DNA of 64,000 nucleotides from Chloroflexota bacterium (GCA_028875055.1 JAPPGG010000014.1:221193-285192); one strand, 5' to 3'; shown: positions 35,871-45,448, counted from the stretch's first letter. Program-made: numbers and translations. The notes: generated by a model not told the origin, from the sequence alone.

Positions 35871-36872
35871 TCAGGGGTGTTCCAGGTATCTGACGTTCTC
35901 GACTTCGCCTGACCTGGCGGACTTGTAGGCTGTTTTCACCAGTATCAAGTCCTTCAGGCCTTCCCTACCCGATATCTCCGGTTCTCGGCTCTCCGCTACA
36001 CACTCGATAAACTCCTGGACCATGGCGGGTATGCCCCGGTTGTCCGGCGGGAAGCGCCACGTCCGTTCCGAGCTCCCGGACTCCACCGTTAGCTGACCGC
36101 TTCCGACTTCAAACGAGATGCGGCCACTGGAACCGGCAACCTGGACGGCAGGGGGAAGTGGCTTGCCCGAAGTCCAGGAATGATTTATGACACCCACGGT
36201 TCCATTGGACCACCGCAGGGTGGCTACCATGCCGTCTTCGCCCTCCTGTCCCGTCATGGACTTGGGCAATTCCGTGGCAAAGACGGAATCGGGCTCCCCG
36301 GCCAGGAACCTCATAAAGTGAAACTTGTGAATGCCTCCATCAATGATGACTCCGCCACCGTTGAGTCTCTCCTGGCTTCGCCACCCTCCCGCGCGGAAGG
36401 GATATTCTTCCTGGAAGTTAATCAGCCTCAGGTCGCCTATTGCGCCTTCCGACACCAGCCGTTTGCACCGGCGGACCTGCGAGAAGTAGCGGATATTCTC
36501 GGCCACCATGAGTGTAATACCCAATGACTCTGCGTCCCTGATGATGGCGGCGGCGTCTTCCACAGTATGGGCCAGGGGCTTTTCCACAAGGACGTGCTTG
36601 CCATTCTCAGCGCCCAGGCGGCAGTGTTCCCGGTGCAGATGGTGAGGCGTACAAACGTACAACGCATCTACTTCATCACTTTCAGCGGCTTCAACGTACC
36701 CGCCAAAGTAACTCCTGCCTCCAAACCGGCGAGTGTACGCTTCTGCTTTTCTCAAATCTCTGCTGGCGAAATGCAGGTCAATGTCATGCCGGACCTTGCC
36801 CAGGCTTCCGGCAAATTCTGCGGCATAGGCGCCGCAGCCAATTACGCAAAGGCCAAGCCTTGATTGCTTCAT
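35871..36872 (-). CDS. Gfo/Idh/MocA-family oxidoreductase
   Basis: A 333-residue NAD(P)-dependent oxidoreductase. The Rossmann start is LCVIGCGAYAAEFAGSL, followed by DALYVCTPHHLHREH and the family motif EKPLAHTVEDA whose lysine takes part in catalysis; the second domain begins near GDLRLINFQEEYPF with HKFHFMRFLAGEP holding the conserved histidines. Family members oxidise sugars, inositol or related polyols. A distant inositol-phosphate synthase gene is at 43.8 kb but is not linked. Monocistronic. Confidence 0.85.
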   Translation of the reverse strand: MKQSRLGLCVIGCGAYAAEFAGSLGKVRHDIDLHFASRDLRKAEAYTRRFGGRSYFGGYVEAAESDEVDALYVCTPHHLHREHCRLGAENGKHVLVEKPLAHTVEDAAAIIRDAESLGITLMVAENIRYFSQVRRCKRLVSEGAIGDLRLINFQEEYPFRAGGWRSQERLNGGGVIIDGGIHKFHFMRFLAGEPDSVFATELPKSMTGQEGEDGMVATLRWSNGTVGVINHSWTSGKPLPPAVQVAGSSGRISFEVGSGQLTVESGSSERTWRFPPDNRGIPAMVQEFIECVAESREPEISGREGLKDLILVKTAYKSARSGEVENVRYLEHP

Positions 36873-37029
36873 GCCATTGTTCCCATACCGAATCCCTGGA
36901 CGGCAAGTTCAACCTTGAATCGCCGCCCTCTCTTCATCGTCGGGCAGGGGACCATCACCCGGGGCAATTGCCCTTGTTCATGCACGCATGGGAATCCGGC
37001 ATATAATCGGCATTTGCCGCCAGGGCCGC

Positions 37030-39219
37030 CTACGGTTCGGCTCGATCAACCGTCAGCACGTAGCCGGCTTTCTCCCTGGTAGCCGGGGCGGTGGGAGTTA
37101 TAGCCAGCATGGTACGTTCCAGTCCCGGATAGGGTTCCACTGTGAATTCCCCACGCCAGTCGCCAACGCCATTCCGCTCAAGGGGGACTTGATACACCCT
37201 GTTAGTTTCCCCTCTCTGAATTACCTGAACCATGAATTCCTGGGCGACAATATTCCGCACCAGCACAAACCCCCTGGGGTCCCAGCCTCCGTCCATGGGC
37301 AATACACCAGCGTCGGCTATAGCCAGGTCTTTAAGGCACATCCCGATATCATTCAAAGCGTCGTCGGTCACGTATTGGAATCGCACCTTTATGACCTTTC
37401 CGGCATACGGCGACAGATCAACCTCTTCGCTAATCCAGTCCTTGACCCGGCCGGTATAGCCCGGCCCGAAGGCTACTCCAATGGGATTTGCCGTCGAGGA
37501 ATGTTCCGACTCCAGGATTTCCCAGTGGTCGCCGCCATCGGTGGAGACTTCCAGGTAAACGTAGTCCCAGTCTTTTTCGATGTGGTGCCACCCGTCGAAA
37601 GTCAAGGTTGCCGAGGTCAGTTCCGTCAGGTCCACCTCCCTGGTCAGGGTAGATGTTATTGAATCTCCTGAATTGCTCCACCAGCATCCTTCCTCGGGCA
37701 CATCCACCGGCAGCAGCCGATTGTACCCCTGGCCCTCAAACTCAATCCGCGCCGGGCCATCCTTCAGGCTGCCACCCAGCTCTATGTAGTGAGTCCCATA
37801 CTGGTTGCCTTCGCGGTCAACTTTGCCCGGGCGGCTCAGCCGGCGGCTGGCCTGTACTTCCACTTCAAGATCGCTGTAGCCATGGACGCCACCCTTTTCA
37901 TCCAGGAAGTTGGCCGCAATCCAGTCTCGGAACACTCCGTGAAAGTCCATGTCATACCCGACTTGCTCCAGGTAACTGTCTATCCCCGCCACGTTGTCGC
38001 CGGATTCGGCCATCAAAATTCGCATGCCCGACCGGTCGGGGCCGCTATAGTGCTCATAAAGGTAGTGCATGAACAGGGATGCCCCTCCGTAGTGGGCGCC
38101 AATAGACGAACTGTCCAGCGGCCAATGCACCAGGGAAACGAAGGGTCGTCTGAGGAAATGCCTGATTCCATCTCCCCGGTAACCAGCCAGGGTGACGGAC
38201 AGCTCGGCAAAGCCCTCGCTCACCCAGGTATCTTCCGAGCGGTCGTGATTCCACATTACGGCGTGATTGAGTTCATGGGCCAGAACGTGGTAATAGATAT
38301 CCGACCCCACCGCCAGGTACCTTGAGTTAATGTAGATCATCTCGCGCTGGTTGCTGTGCGGTCGAATGGCCGACGGATATTCGTCGGTAGAGCTGAAATA
38401 GCCGGCCGCGCCCCGAATGTCGCCATGTACTATGGTCAGGTGAGGGTCGTTGTCCACACCCGGTGTCCATTCCGAACCAAAATACTCTGTAACCCCGGGG
38501 TAGATTACCTCCTCAAATTCCACCGCGGCCCGCTCAATGTCACCCTGGTCCACCCTCATACCCTCCTCGACATACCAATAGGCGCGAGGGGAAACGTGCC
38601 TTAGCTCAAAACTGGACTGGTACTTCTCCTCAGTTTCCAGATCAACCAGGAAAAACTGATCAACCCTCCCTGGCTCATAGCTGACGGATTCCTCACTCAC
38701 CACAGCATCTACCTTGGGGTGACCTGGCGGCAGCATCAGTTCGTAGGCCAGTTGGAAGAGGTCCCGGTCCGGGGCCGAAGGCTGCTCATGCATGGCGCCT
38801 GAGTTGTCTCGTGGTGGCTGAGGGGCAACCTCCTCAGGCCTTGCTGCTGCCTCCGGCACATCGGTGGGAGCAGGGTAGGACGGGGGGCTGGCGTCAGCCT
38901 CAGGTAAAGGGGCAGCTGCGGAGGGAATAACAGCTACGTCCGCAGCGCCCGAGGGAGCGGAAACTTCTGTGGCGGGACTGGGAGATTCCTGGATATTGGG
39001 CGTTGGCTTTTCTTCACGTTCCTGGAGGTCGTGCGCCGTACAACCCGCTACCGTCGCGACCAGCAGCAGGACCGCGAATATTCCAAGAGTGCGAAACAAG
39101 GCTCTGTAGCTGGTGGAAAGGCTGAACGATCCTGGCGAGTTCCTTTGACAGCGCCTTTTTGCCAAGCTACGGGCGGAACGGATCAAGAGGGAAGGACGTC
39201 CATACATACTCAGGCTCAA
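37030..39219 (-). CDS. Secreted zinc metallopeptidase lipoprotein (immune inhibitor A/M6-like)
   Basis: A 729-residue exported protein. A hydrophobic segment LGIFAVLLLVATVAGC ends in a lipobox (Cys about 59), then a ~90-residue Pro/Ala/Ser-rich linker. The peptidase motif is HVLAHELNHAVMWNHD (HExxH-type, HELNH) with a downstream WVSEGFAEL glutamate, a gluzincin arrangement. The C-terminal part holds a jelly-roll-like VEG/MAM-type region (TLTFDGWHHIEKDWDYVYLEVSTDGG, YAGKVIKVRFQY) as in immune inhibitor A peptidases. The N-terminal ~40 basic residues before the helix are long for a signal peptide, so translation may start later. Probably cell-surface protein degradation. Confidence 0.78.
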   Translation of the reverse strand: MSLSMYGRPSLLIRSARSLAKRRCQRNSPGSFSLSTSYRALFRTLGIFAVLLLVATVAGCTAHDLQEREEKPTPNIQESPSPATEVSAPSGAADVAVIPSAAAPLPEADASPPSYPAPTDVPEAAARPEEVAPQPPRDNSGAMHEQPSAPDRDLFQLAYELMLPPGHPKVDAVVSEESVSYEPGRVDQFFLVDLETEEKYQSSFELRHVSPRAYWYVEEGMRVDQGDIERAAVEFEEVIYPGVTEYFGSEWTPGVDNDPHLTIVHGDIRGAAGYFSSTDEYPSAIRPHSNQREMIYINSRYLAVGSDIYYHVLAHELNHAVMWNHDRSEDTWVSEGFAELSVTLAGYRGDGIRHFLRRPFVSLVHWPLDSSSIGAHYGGASLFMHYLYEHYSGPDRSGMRILMAESGDNVAGIDSYLEQVGYDMDFHGVFRDWIAANFLDEKGGVHGYSDLEVEVQASRRLSRPGKVDREGNQYGTHYIELGGSLKDGPARIEFEGQGYNRLLPVDVPEEGCWWSNSGDSITSTLTREVDLTELTSATLTFDGWHHIEKDWDYVYLEVSTDGGDHWEILESEHSSTANPIGVAFGPGYTGRVKDWISEEVDLSPYAGKVIKVRFQYVTDDALNDIGMCLKDLAIADAGVLPMDGGWDPRGFVLVRNIVAQEFMVQVIQRGETNRVYQVPLERNGVGDWRGEFTVEPYPGLERTMLAITPTAPATREKAGYVLTVDRAEP

Positions 39220-39360
39220 CTCACGACAAAATGGGCTTGCTCTTGCATCCAGTCCGCTGAACCGGCAAGGGTTTACCCTGTATGCCCTGGCTATACGTTC
39301 GACACAATCAGTTCAGACTTGCCGGCAGCCTGCGGCTTTCCATCAGGGAGTGGCAATAGA

Positions 39361-39397
39361 AACCGCCGAAGACCTGCAAATACGGCCTTCGGCGGTT
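39361..39397 (-). terminator. Terminator of the DUF1800-NHL-DUF1501 operon
   Basis: Perfect 11-bp arms AACCGCCGAAG (39361-39371) and CTTCGGCGGTT (39387-39397), 24 bp past the DUF1501 stop; followed by TTTCTATT on the minus strand. Confidence 0.6.
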
Positions 39398-39420
39398 ATG
39401 ATCGTTGCAGTTAACGATTA

Positions 39421-40554
39421 CTACCTGGGCAGGAAACCGATCTGCTCAAACTGGCCGTGGACTATCGGGTCCGGGTCCAGGCCCAGCCACCGGTCGAGGA
39501 TGGTGGAGTAGGTGGACCGAAAATCATTAGTGTAAGCCAGGTCGCCCTCGGAAAGGTCCGCCTCCCGCAGGGAAGGATACTGTCCATAGCGGCCCCCCCG
39601 CACAGCTCCTCCAAGGGCAAAGGCTACGCCGCCGGACCCGTGGTCGCAGCCGGTGCCGTTGTCCCGTACCCGACGCCCGAACTCCGACCATACCAGGACC
39701 AGCGTACTGTCCCACAGTCCCTGCTCCTTCAGGTCATCGGCAAAGTCGCCAATTGCCCCGGAAACATCCTGCCACAACTTTGCGTGGGTCTGGAGCTCGT
39801 TGCTGTGGGTATCAAAACTCCCGTGCTGGGCGTACAGGATCCGGGTACCCAAGCCGGCGCTCATAACCTGGGCAGCGCCCTTCAAACTGCTGGCAATGGG
39901 CGTGTCCCCGTATTCCACACTGGAAGAGTAGAGTTCCGGGGCTGTTCGCAAAATATCCGCCCCCATCAGAGCCTGGGCGCCGTTTTCGCGCAAAGCCTGG
40001 GCCACGATGTCTCTCCCGCCATCCGGACCATACATTCGTCCCAGGGCATCGAGGGCATGGACTCGGACATTCTCGTCGTCTATATCGGGAAGCAGACCGT
40101 AGGTTTCCAGGTTTCCCACCGACGCCACGGGCACACCCTTGCAAACGAACGCCCGTGGAAGACCGCGGCCAAAATTTACGCCGGTCAGCACGTTTTCCCC
40201 GCTGGCGTCCAGATCGCGAATCGCTGCTCCCAGCCAGCCCTGGCTCCCAATGCTGTCAGGTTCGGCGGTGTACCAGATATCCCTGGACCGGAAGTGAGAA
40301 CGGTTTGGCTGCGGATAGCCAATCCCCTCGATAATTGCCGCCTCGCCACGGTCCCACAGGGACTTGACCTCCCTGAGGTTGGGATTGAAGCCTACCTCGG
40401 AGTCGATGGGCAGCACCTCATTCTGGGGGATGCCAATTCCAGGGCGATAGTCATAGTACAGTCCATTGCCGTACGGGACCACGGTGTTCAGCCCATCATT
40501 GCCACCCACCAGCTCTATGACCACCAGGGTACGTTCCTTGTTGGTTGATACCAT
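39421..40554 (-). CDS. DUF1501 (sulfatase-like) protein
   Basis: A 377-residue DUF1501 protein related to the alkaline phosphatase/sulfatase fold. VVIELVGGNDGLNTVVPY is the family start; later SHFRSRDIWYTAEP, QHGSFDTHSNE, TLVLVWSEFGRRVRDNGTGCDHGSGGVAFALGG are characteristic metal-site segments. Usual members have a Tat signal; none is seen here, so this protein may be cytoplasmic or exported by a partner. AAGGAG precedes the ATG. It is last in an operon with DUF1800 and NHL genes; DUF1501 and DUF1800 are commonly paired, with unknown function. Confidence 0.85.
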   Translation of the reverse strand: MVSTNKERTLVVIELVGGNDGLNTVVPYGNGLYYDYRPGIGIPQNEVLPIDSEVGFNPNLREVKSLWDRGEAAIIEGIGYPQPNRSHFRSRDIWYTAEPDSIGSQGWLGAAIRDLDASGENVLTGVNFGRGLPRAFVCKGVPVASVGNLETYGLLPDIDDENVRVHALDALGRMYGPDGGRDIVAQALRENGAQALMGADILRTAPELYSSSVEYGDTPIASSLKGAAQVMSAGLGTRILYAQHGSFDTHSNELQTHAKLWQDVSGAIGDFADDLKEQGLWDSTLVLVWSEFGRRVRDNGTGCDHGSGGVAFALGGAVRGGRYGQYPSLREADLSEGDLAYTNDFRSTYSTILDRWLGLDPDPIVHGQFEQIGFLPR

Positions 40555-40611
40555 GGTCTCGCTCCTTTACCCGAGATTGCTTGGGCTCTCCACCGGAATC
40601 CGGCCCGACCG

Positions 40612-41625
40612 TCATTTGTTCCTGCGGTAAACCTGGATCCGGTGCCGGTTGGTTTCGGTAACGTACAGGTAGCCCCGACTATCCAGCCTCACCGAAGAAG
40701 GGCACCAGAAGTACTTCTCGATGTGGGACGATTCCTCGTGGGGATCGTCCACCACGTAGTCTATATCCATTTCCAGGTCGGCGGTGGCGCGGGCGGCTGC
40801 CTCTTCCTGGTTGATGCTAAGGAAATTGGAGGCCCACTCCGACAAGGTCGCTTCGCCCCGCAGGGTGGATACCCAGTTGCCATCGGCGTCCAGCACCTGC
40901 ACCCGCTCGTTGCCCCAGTCAGCTACGTAAATGTAGCCATCTTTGTCAACCGCCACCGATGCTGGCCTGGTAAATTGTCCATCTCCGCGGCCCGGACCGC
41001 CAAAGCAGGCCAGGAAATCTCCGCTTGCCGAGAACTTTTTGATGCAGTCGTCGCCAAAGTCCGCCACGTAAACATTGTCGTGGCTGTCCACGGCCAGCCC
41101 CCAGGGCAGGCTTACTCCTTCCGGCTTATTCCCACCGATAGTCTGAATGAACTCTCCTTCGGCGGTGAACTGCTGGACCCGGTCATTATAGGTGTCGGCC
41201 ACATACAGGTTATCGGAACTATCGAACGCCAGGCCCGAGGGAGTGTCAAACTGGCCTTCTCCTGAGCCCTGCTCACCCCAGTGAAGCAGATAGTCTCCGT
41301 CCGGACTGTACCCAGTAATCCGGTGCAGGCGTTCATCGCTGATGTAGAAGCGCCCCTGGCTGTCCACGGCGCCGCAGGAAGGCCAGACAAACTGGCCGCC
41401 TTCAAAGCCGTAGCCGCCAAAATTGCCGTAGTACCCGCTTTCCAGGTCGCAGATGGTTACCCGAATCCCCCTGGTGGTCTCCTCCTTGCTGCGGCTTATC
41501 ACGTACAGCCGGTCGTCCTTGCCCGCCACAGTGTCAACGGGATAGTAGAACCCTTTCCCTTCCATAACGGTCATACCCAGCGCGCGGTCATACACCAGGA
41601 AGTCGCCTTGTTGTGTCGTTGTCAT
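40612..41625 (-). CDS. NHL-repeat beta-propeller protein
   Basis: A 337-residue protein with at least five NHL units, recognised by repeated FDTPSGLAFDSSDNLYVADTYNDRV-type strands (for example LPWGLAVDSHDNVYVADFGDD and RPASVAVDKDGYIYVADWGNERV), giving a six-bladed propeller. The ATG at 41625 follows GAGGG; the long frame upstream of it is a shadow of the DUF1800 gene. No signal peptide. It lies between the usually adjacent DUF1800 and DUF1501 genes, with gaps of 79 and 57 bp, so it probably belongs to the same complex or pathway. Confidence 0.88.
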   Translation of the reverse strand: MTTTQQGDFLVYDRALGMTVMEGKGFYYPVDTVAGKDDRLYVISRSKEETTRGIRVTICDLESGYYGNFGGYGFEGGQFVWPSCGAVDSQGRFYISDERLHRITGYSPDGDYLLHWGEQGSGEGQFDTPSGLAFDSSDNLYVADTYNDRVQQFTAEGEFIQTIGGNKPEGVSLPWGLAVDSHDNVYVADFGDDCIKKFSASGDFLACFGGPGRGDGQFTRPASVAVDKDGYIYVADWGNERVQVLDADGNWVSTLRGEATLSEWASNFLSINQEEAAARATADLEMDIDYVVDDPHEESSHIEKYFWCPSSVRLDSRGYLYVTETNRHRIQVYRRNK

Positions 41626-41704
41626 CGCATCCCTCGGCCATGCGCGGGAAATTTCTGCCCTGAACATTGGCAGCCCGCTGGTAAACCGGAAAAGAGCAGC
41701 CCGG

Positions 41705-43117
41705 TCAGGCCCGCTGGAATTCCTGGGTTGCCGCCACCATCTGCAAAACATCCGCAATGTGCTGGGGGTCATTATTGGCGCTGCCCCGGGAGGAAAAGTC
41801 CACCAGCACCCGGCGGGTATCATCCTCAACGGCCAGCGCGCCCACTTCTTCCAGGCAGGCATCCACCAGCATTTCCGGGGAGGTGGCTTCTTCCATGCTG
41901 GCGCTGATGCGGTCAACCATGCCGCGGATTCCCGGCTTGGTAGCGTCGCCAATCTGCTTGCTGGCAAAGTTGATCCGTTCAACCAGGGTGCCGCTGTTGA
42001 GCCAGTCAGTCCCCGTGTGCCAGCCCTCAACGCTGGGCGGGTTGTTCAAAATCTGGCCCATGTAAGAAGCCTGGCTGAATCGCTCCAGAATTTCGTACCG
42101 CGGACGGTCAAACTCTCCCGTAAGGCGAACCACGCCGGCAACCAGCTCTACTGGACTCTTGACCTTGGCGTAACGGGCTTCTTCGGCCTTGAAGAAATCC
42201 GAATTGAACAGCGCCCGCAACATGGCGCCTATGTTGTAATCGCTGCCGAAGTACACCTGTTCCAGCTGATCGATGGCCTGCGGGTCGGCAGGAGGAACAT
42301 AGGGCCACTCGGGCACGGGAGGCTCGTCGGCCACGAAAAAGCTGTACATGTGGCGAGCGACAAACCGGGCCGTGGCCGGCTGACGGCAGATAATGTCAAT
42401 GATGTCCTCGCCGTTGAAGTTGCCCCTTTCGCCGAGGAACTCCTTCTCGCCATAGTCGTGGTCTTCAGGGTGAAATTCGAAGTGCCAGGAAATTCGGCCG
42501 TAGGGCCAGTCCGAGTCCCGCTGCGAACGGAGTTCCATGTATTCGCGATTGGCGATGGTCCAGCCGGTGAAGGCCCGGGCGCACTCCTTGATGTCCTGCT
42601 CGGAGTAATGACCCACCCCCATGGAAAACAGCTCCAACAACTCCCGGCCGTAATTCTCGTTGATGGCGTCCTTGTGGTTGTCCTGGTTATCCAGCCAGAT
42701 GATCATGGCAGGATCTCGACAAAGCTCCAGCAGCAAGGAACGAAAGCTGCCAGTACCCAGCCGGCGGAACATGCGGGTCTGATCGGAAAGGGCTTTGCCG
42801 TGGATAACCTTGTTGTATCCCGTCGCGAATATTCCATGCCAGAACAGGGTAAGCTTTTCCTGCAGGGGTGCGGTGGTGGTGGCCATTCGGTAGAGCCAGT
42901 TCTCCCCCGGGGCCTGCGGGCCCATCATGCCCGACAGTTCCGGGTGGAAGCGGCGGATCAGGTAATCGCTTAGCCGTTGTTCGCCGCTGGGGTCCAGCAA
43001 CTCGTCCACGGTGGCCTCATACCCCTTGGCCGCGCACTCTTCCAGTTCCTCGCGGTTGGCTCCGAAGCCGGCCCGCCGCAGCAAATGGGCAATCAGCTCA
43101 ACATTGCTTTCCGGCAT
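41705..43117 (-). CDS. DUF1800 protein
   Basis: A 470-residue DUF1800 protein. Family segments seen: AHLLRRAGFGANREELEE, LTLFWHGIFATGYNKV, LLELCRDPAMIIWLDNQDNHKDAINENYGRELLELFSMGVGHYSEQDIKE in parts, and SPVELVAGVVRLTG. First gene of an operon with NHL and DUF1501 genes; GGAGAGG precedes the ATG. The DUF1800/DUF1501 pair is widespread in Planctomycetes, Chloroflexota and others with no established function. Confidence 0.88.
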   Translation of the reverse strand: MPESNVELIAHLLRRAGFGANREELEECAAKGYEATVDELLDPSGEQRLSDYLIRRFHPELSGMMGPQAPGENWLYRMATTTAPLQEKLTLFWHGIFATGYNKVIHGKALSDQTRMFRRLGTGSFRSLLLELCRDPAMIIWLDNQDNHKDAINENYGRELLELFSMGVGHYSEQDIKECARAFTGWTIANREYMELRSQRDSDWPYGRISWHFEFHPEDHDYGEKEFLGERGNFNGEDIIDIICRQPATARFVARHMYSFFVADEPPVPEWPYVPPADPQAIDQLEQVYFGSDYNIGAMLRALFNSDFFKAEEARYAKVKSPVELVAGVVRLTGEFDRPRYEILERFSQASYMGQILNNPPSVEGWHTGTDWLNSGTLVERINFASKQIGDATKPGIRGMVDRISASMEEATSPEMLVDACLEEVGALAVEDDTRRVLVDFSSRGSANNDPQHIADVLQMVAATQEFQRA

Positions 43118-43401
43118 CAGTCCTCTCCTGAAAGGATAACGCAGTTTGGTTGTCCAGATTCTAGTATTTGTGCCTAGATTACGTCAATTCTCCCGTCGAG
43201 TCAGTAGTGTTCCGCTCCGGGTGGTTTAGAGCGGGCAGGGGCGGGTTTAAAGCTATCTCCGCTGCCTTTCGACCGTTCCGCCTGTGCCAAACCACCTGGA
43301 ATGGGACTCTTCCATCGCGTATCTACCCCAAACTGACGGCAGGATGAAAAATAACGCTCAAAATGCGCGCCGATTTCCCGGCAAGAGGCTGGCGCCAGCT
43401 T

Positions 43402-43621
43402 CCACGTCGCCCAGGGCAATCGCATGAGTGAGTAAATGGTCATTCTGAGCTTGCCGAAGAATCTAAACTCCTTCCCACCAACTGGCTTTCGGAACCGTAG
43501 CGAGGCCGTGGGGAAGGATTTCAGGCCCTTCGGCAAGCTCAGGACGACATAACTTTGCCTTGTGGATAATGGCCGGCTGTAGGACGAATCTTTCATGCGA
43601 TAGCCCTGCCACGTCGCCCAG
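43402..43621. mobile_element. MITE-like element with 16-bp inverted ends, flanked by a 10-bp duplication
   Basis: Terminal inverted repeats CAGGGCAATCGCATGA (43412-43427) and TCATGCGATAGCCCTG (43593-43608) match at 15 of 16 positions. They are flanked on both sides by CCACGTCGCC (43402-43411 and 43609-43618), a candidate target-site duplication. Inside lies a second perfect 15-bp inverted repeat CTGAGCTTGCCGAAG (43445-43459)/its complement (43528-43542). The 197-bp element has no coding capacity. It fills most of the 640-bp gap between DUF1800 and the inositol-phosphate synthase gene. Confidence 0.65.
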
Positions 43622-43761
43622 TTCGTATTGACCTATAACGAAAATACTGGTATCTTGTTGGCGGTGAAATTCAAAGTCAGGGGACTCAGGCAGCATTTCC
43701 TGTTTCTTGACGAACCAATAGCACCAAAAGGCAACGAAAATACAGTTGGAGAAGGTTGACG

Positions 43762-45297
43762 ATGAGCAATGCCAGACAGATTATTGACCGGTTCGGCGGA
43801 CAGTCCGCCCTGGCCAGCCTCCTGGGCAAGCGCCAGAGCACAGTACAGCACTGGGCGCGCACCGGCAGGATTCCGGCGCAATGGCAGGAAAAACTGATGG
43901 AGCTGGCAGTGCAGCAGGGAGTCAGCCTGGAGGCCAGGGACTTCGTCAACGCCGCCGCCACCGATATCAGGCCAGCGGAAGGCAAGCTGGGAATTCTCCT
44001 GGTGGGTCTGGGCGCCGTCAGCTCCACTCTCATTGCGGGAGTGGAACATATCCGGCGGGGCACCGGGAGGCCGGTCGGTTCAGTTAGCCAGATGTCCACC
44101 ATTCGCCTGGGCAAGCGCACCGAAAACCGCACGCCCCTGATCCGCGACTTTGTGCCTCTGGCAGAACTGGACGACCTGGTTTTCGGGGCCTGGGACCCCA
44201 TTCCCGACAACGCCTACGAGGCCGCCGTGAAGTGCGGAGTTTTGGACCGGTACGAGCAGATTGAGCCCATCGCCGATTACCTGAAGTCCATCAAGCCCAT
44301 GGAAGCGGTATTCGACAACGATTATGTCAAGAGGATCAATGGCACCAACGTCAAGACCACCTCTTCCAAGCTGTCTGCAGTGGACGCGCTGAGGGAAGAC
44401 ATTCGCCGCTTCAAGGAGGAGAACAACTGCGACCGGCTGGTAATGGCCTGGTGCGGGTCCACCGAAAAGTTCATGGACGAGACCGAAGCTCACCAGGACA
44501 TCGAGGGCTTCGTGGGCGCCATGCGCGACAACAATGCCTTTATCGCTCCCTCCATGCTTTACGCCTACGCAGCGCTCCAGGAGGGCATTCCCTTCATTAA
44601 CGGCTCGCCAAGCCTGACCGTGGACATTCCGGCGTTGGAAAAGCTGGCCACCGACTGGGGCGTGCCCATCTGCGGCAAGGACTTCAAGACCGGACAGACC
44701 CTGGTCAAGACGGTAATTGGCCCCATGCTCAAGGCCCGGATGCTGGGCATGGACGGCTGGTTCTCCACCAACATCCTCGGCAACCGGGATGGCGAGGTCC
44801 TGGACGAACCCGAAAACTTCCGCACCAAAGAAGAGTCCAAGCTGGGCGTGCTGGAATACATCCTGCAGCCGGAAATGTATCCGGACCTTTATGAGGACGC
44901 CTACCACAAGGTGCGCATCAATTACTACCCGCCCCGGGGCGACAACAAGGAAGGCTGGGACAACATTGACATCTTCGGCTGGCTGGACCGCCGGATGCAG
45001 CTGAAGATCGACTTCCTGTGCTCCGACTCCATTCTGGCGGCGCCGCTGGTGCTGGACCTGGTGCTCTTCATGGACCTGGCCCATCGGGCCGGACTGGCGG
45101 GAATCCAGGAATGGCTGTCTTTCTATTTCAAGAGCCCGCAGCACGCGGCCTCGGTATATCCCGAGCACGACCTCTTCATCCAGCAGACCAAGCTCAAGAA
45201 CACCCTGCGGTGGCTGATGGGCGAGGACCAGATTACCCACCTGGGAATGGAGTACTATCGGGACTCCAACGTTCCCGTAACCGTTGAGGCCGACTAG
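43762..45297 (+). CDS. ino1: myo-Inositol-1-phosphate synthase with N-terminal helix-turn-helix domain
   Basis: A 511-residue protein. Residues about 75-511 are inositol-phosphate synthase: NAD-binding LLVGLGAVSSTLIAGV, FGAWDPIPDNAYEAA, NGSPSLTVDIPALEKLA, GKDFKTGQTLVKTVI, NRDGEVL and DSILAAPLVLDLVLFMDL. The enzyme converts glucose 6-phosphate to inositol 1-phosphate. Residues 1-60 form a Cro/CI-like (YdaS-type) helix-turn-helix: FGGQSALASLLGKRQSTVQHW then RIPAQWQEKL. This is extra relative to normal synthases. GGAGAAGG precedes the ATG; a TTG two codons earlier is open. A HAD phosphatase follows on the same strand. Confidence 0.88.
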   Translation: MSNARQIIDRFGGQSALASLLGKRQSTVQHWARTGRIPAQWQEKLMELAVQQGVSLEARDFVNAAATDIRPAEGKLGILLVGLGAVSSTLIAGVEHIRRGTGRPVGSVSQMSTIRLGKRTENRTPLIRDFVPLAELDDLVFGAWDPIPDNAYEAAVKCGVLDRYEQIEPIADYLKSIKPMEAVFDNDYVKRINGTNVKTTSSKLSAVDALREDIRRFKEENNCDRLVMAWCGSTEKFMDETEAHQDIEGFVGAMRDNNAFIAPSMLYAYAALQEGIPFINGSPSLTVDIPALEKLATDWGVPICGKDFKTGQTLVKTVIGPMLKARMLGMDGWFSTNILGNRDGEVLDEPENFRTKEESKLGVLEYILQPEMYPDLYEDAYHKVRINYYPPRGDNKEGWDNIDIFGWLDRRMQLKIDFLCSDSILAAPLVLDLVLFMDLAHRAGLAGIQEWLSFYFKSPQHAASVYPEHDLFIQQTKLKNTLRWLMGEDQITHLGMEYYRDSNVPVTVEAD

Positions 45298-45339
45298 CTT
45301 CCATTGTACGAAGGTAGATGGCCCGACTCCTGGCGCCTG

Positions 45340-45370
45340 ACGGGGCAGTCCGCGCGGCTGTCCCGTTTCC
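45340..45370 (+). terminator. Hairpin after the inositol-phosphate synthase gene
   Basis: Arms ACGGGGCAG/CTGTCCCGT with a short loop and a TTTCC end. Confidence 0.4.
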
Positions 45371-45448
45371 TTGAAAGCAACTCCAGCCCCGGTTGTTCCG
45401 GTATCAGCCGCTTTCCCGCTGCACCGGGAGAGTCACATTGACGTGAAA

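Noticed and set aside
41626..42030. N-terminal 135 codons of the open frame containing the NHL protein
   Set aside because: This part overlaps DUF1800 out of frame; a ribosome site and conserved start place the NHL start at 41625.
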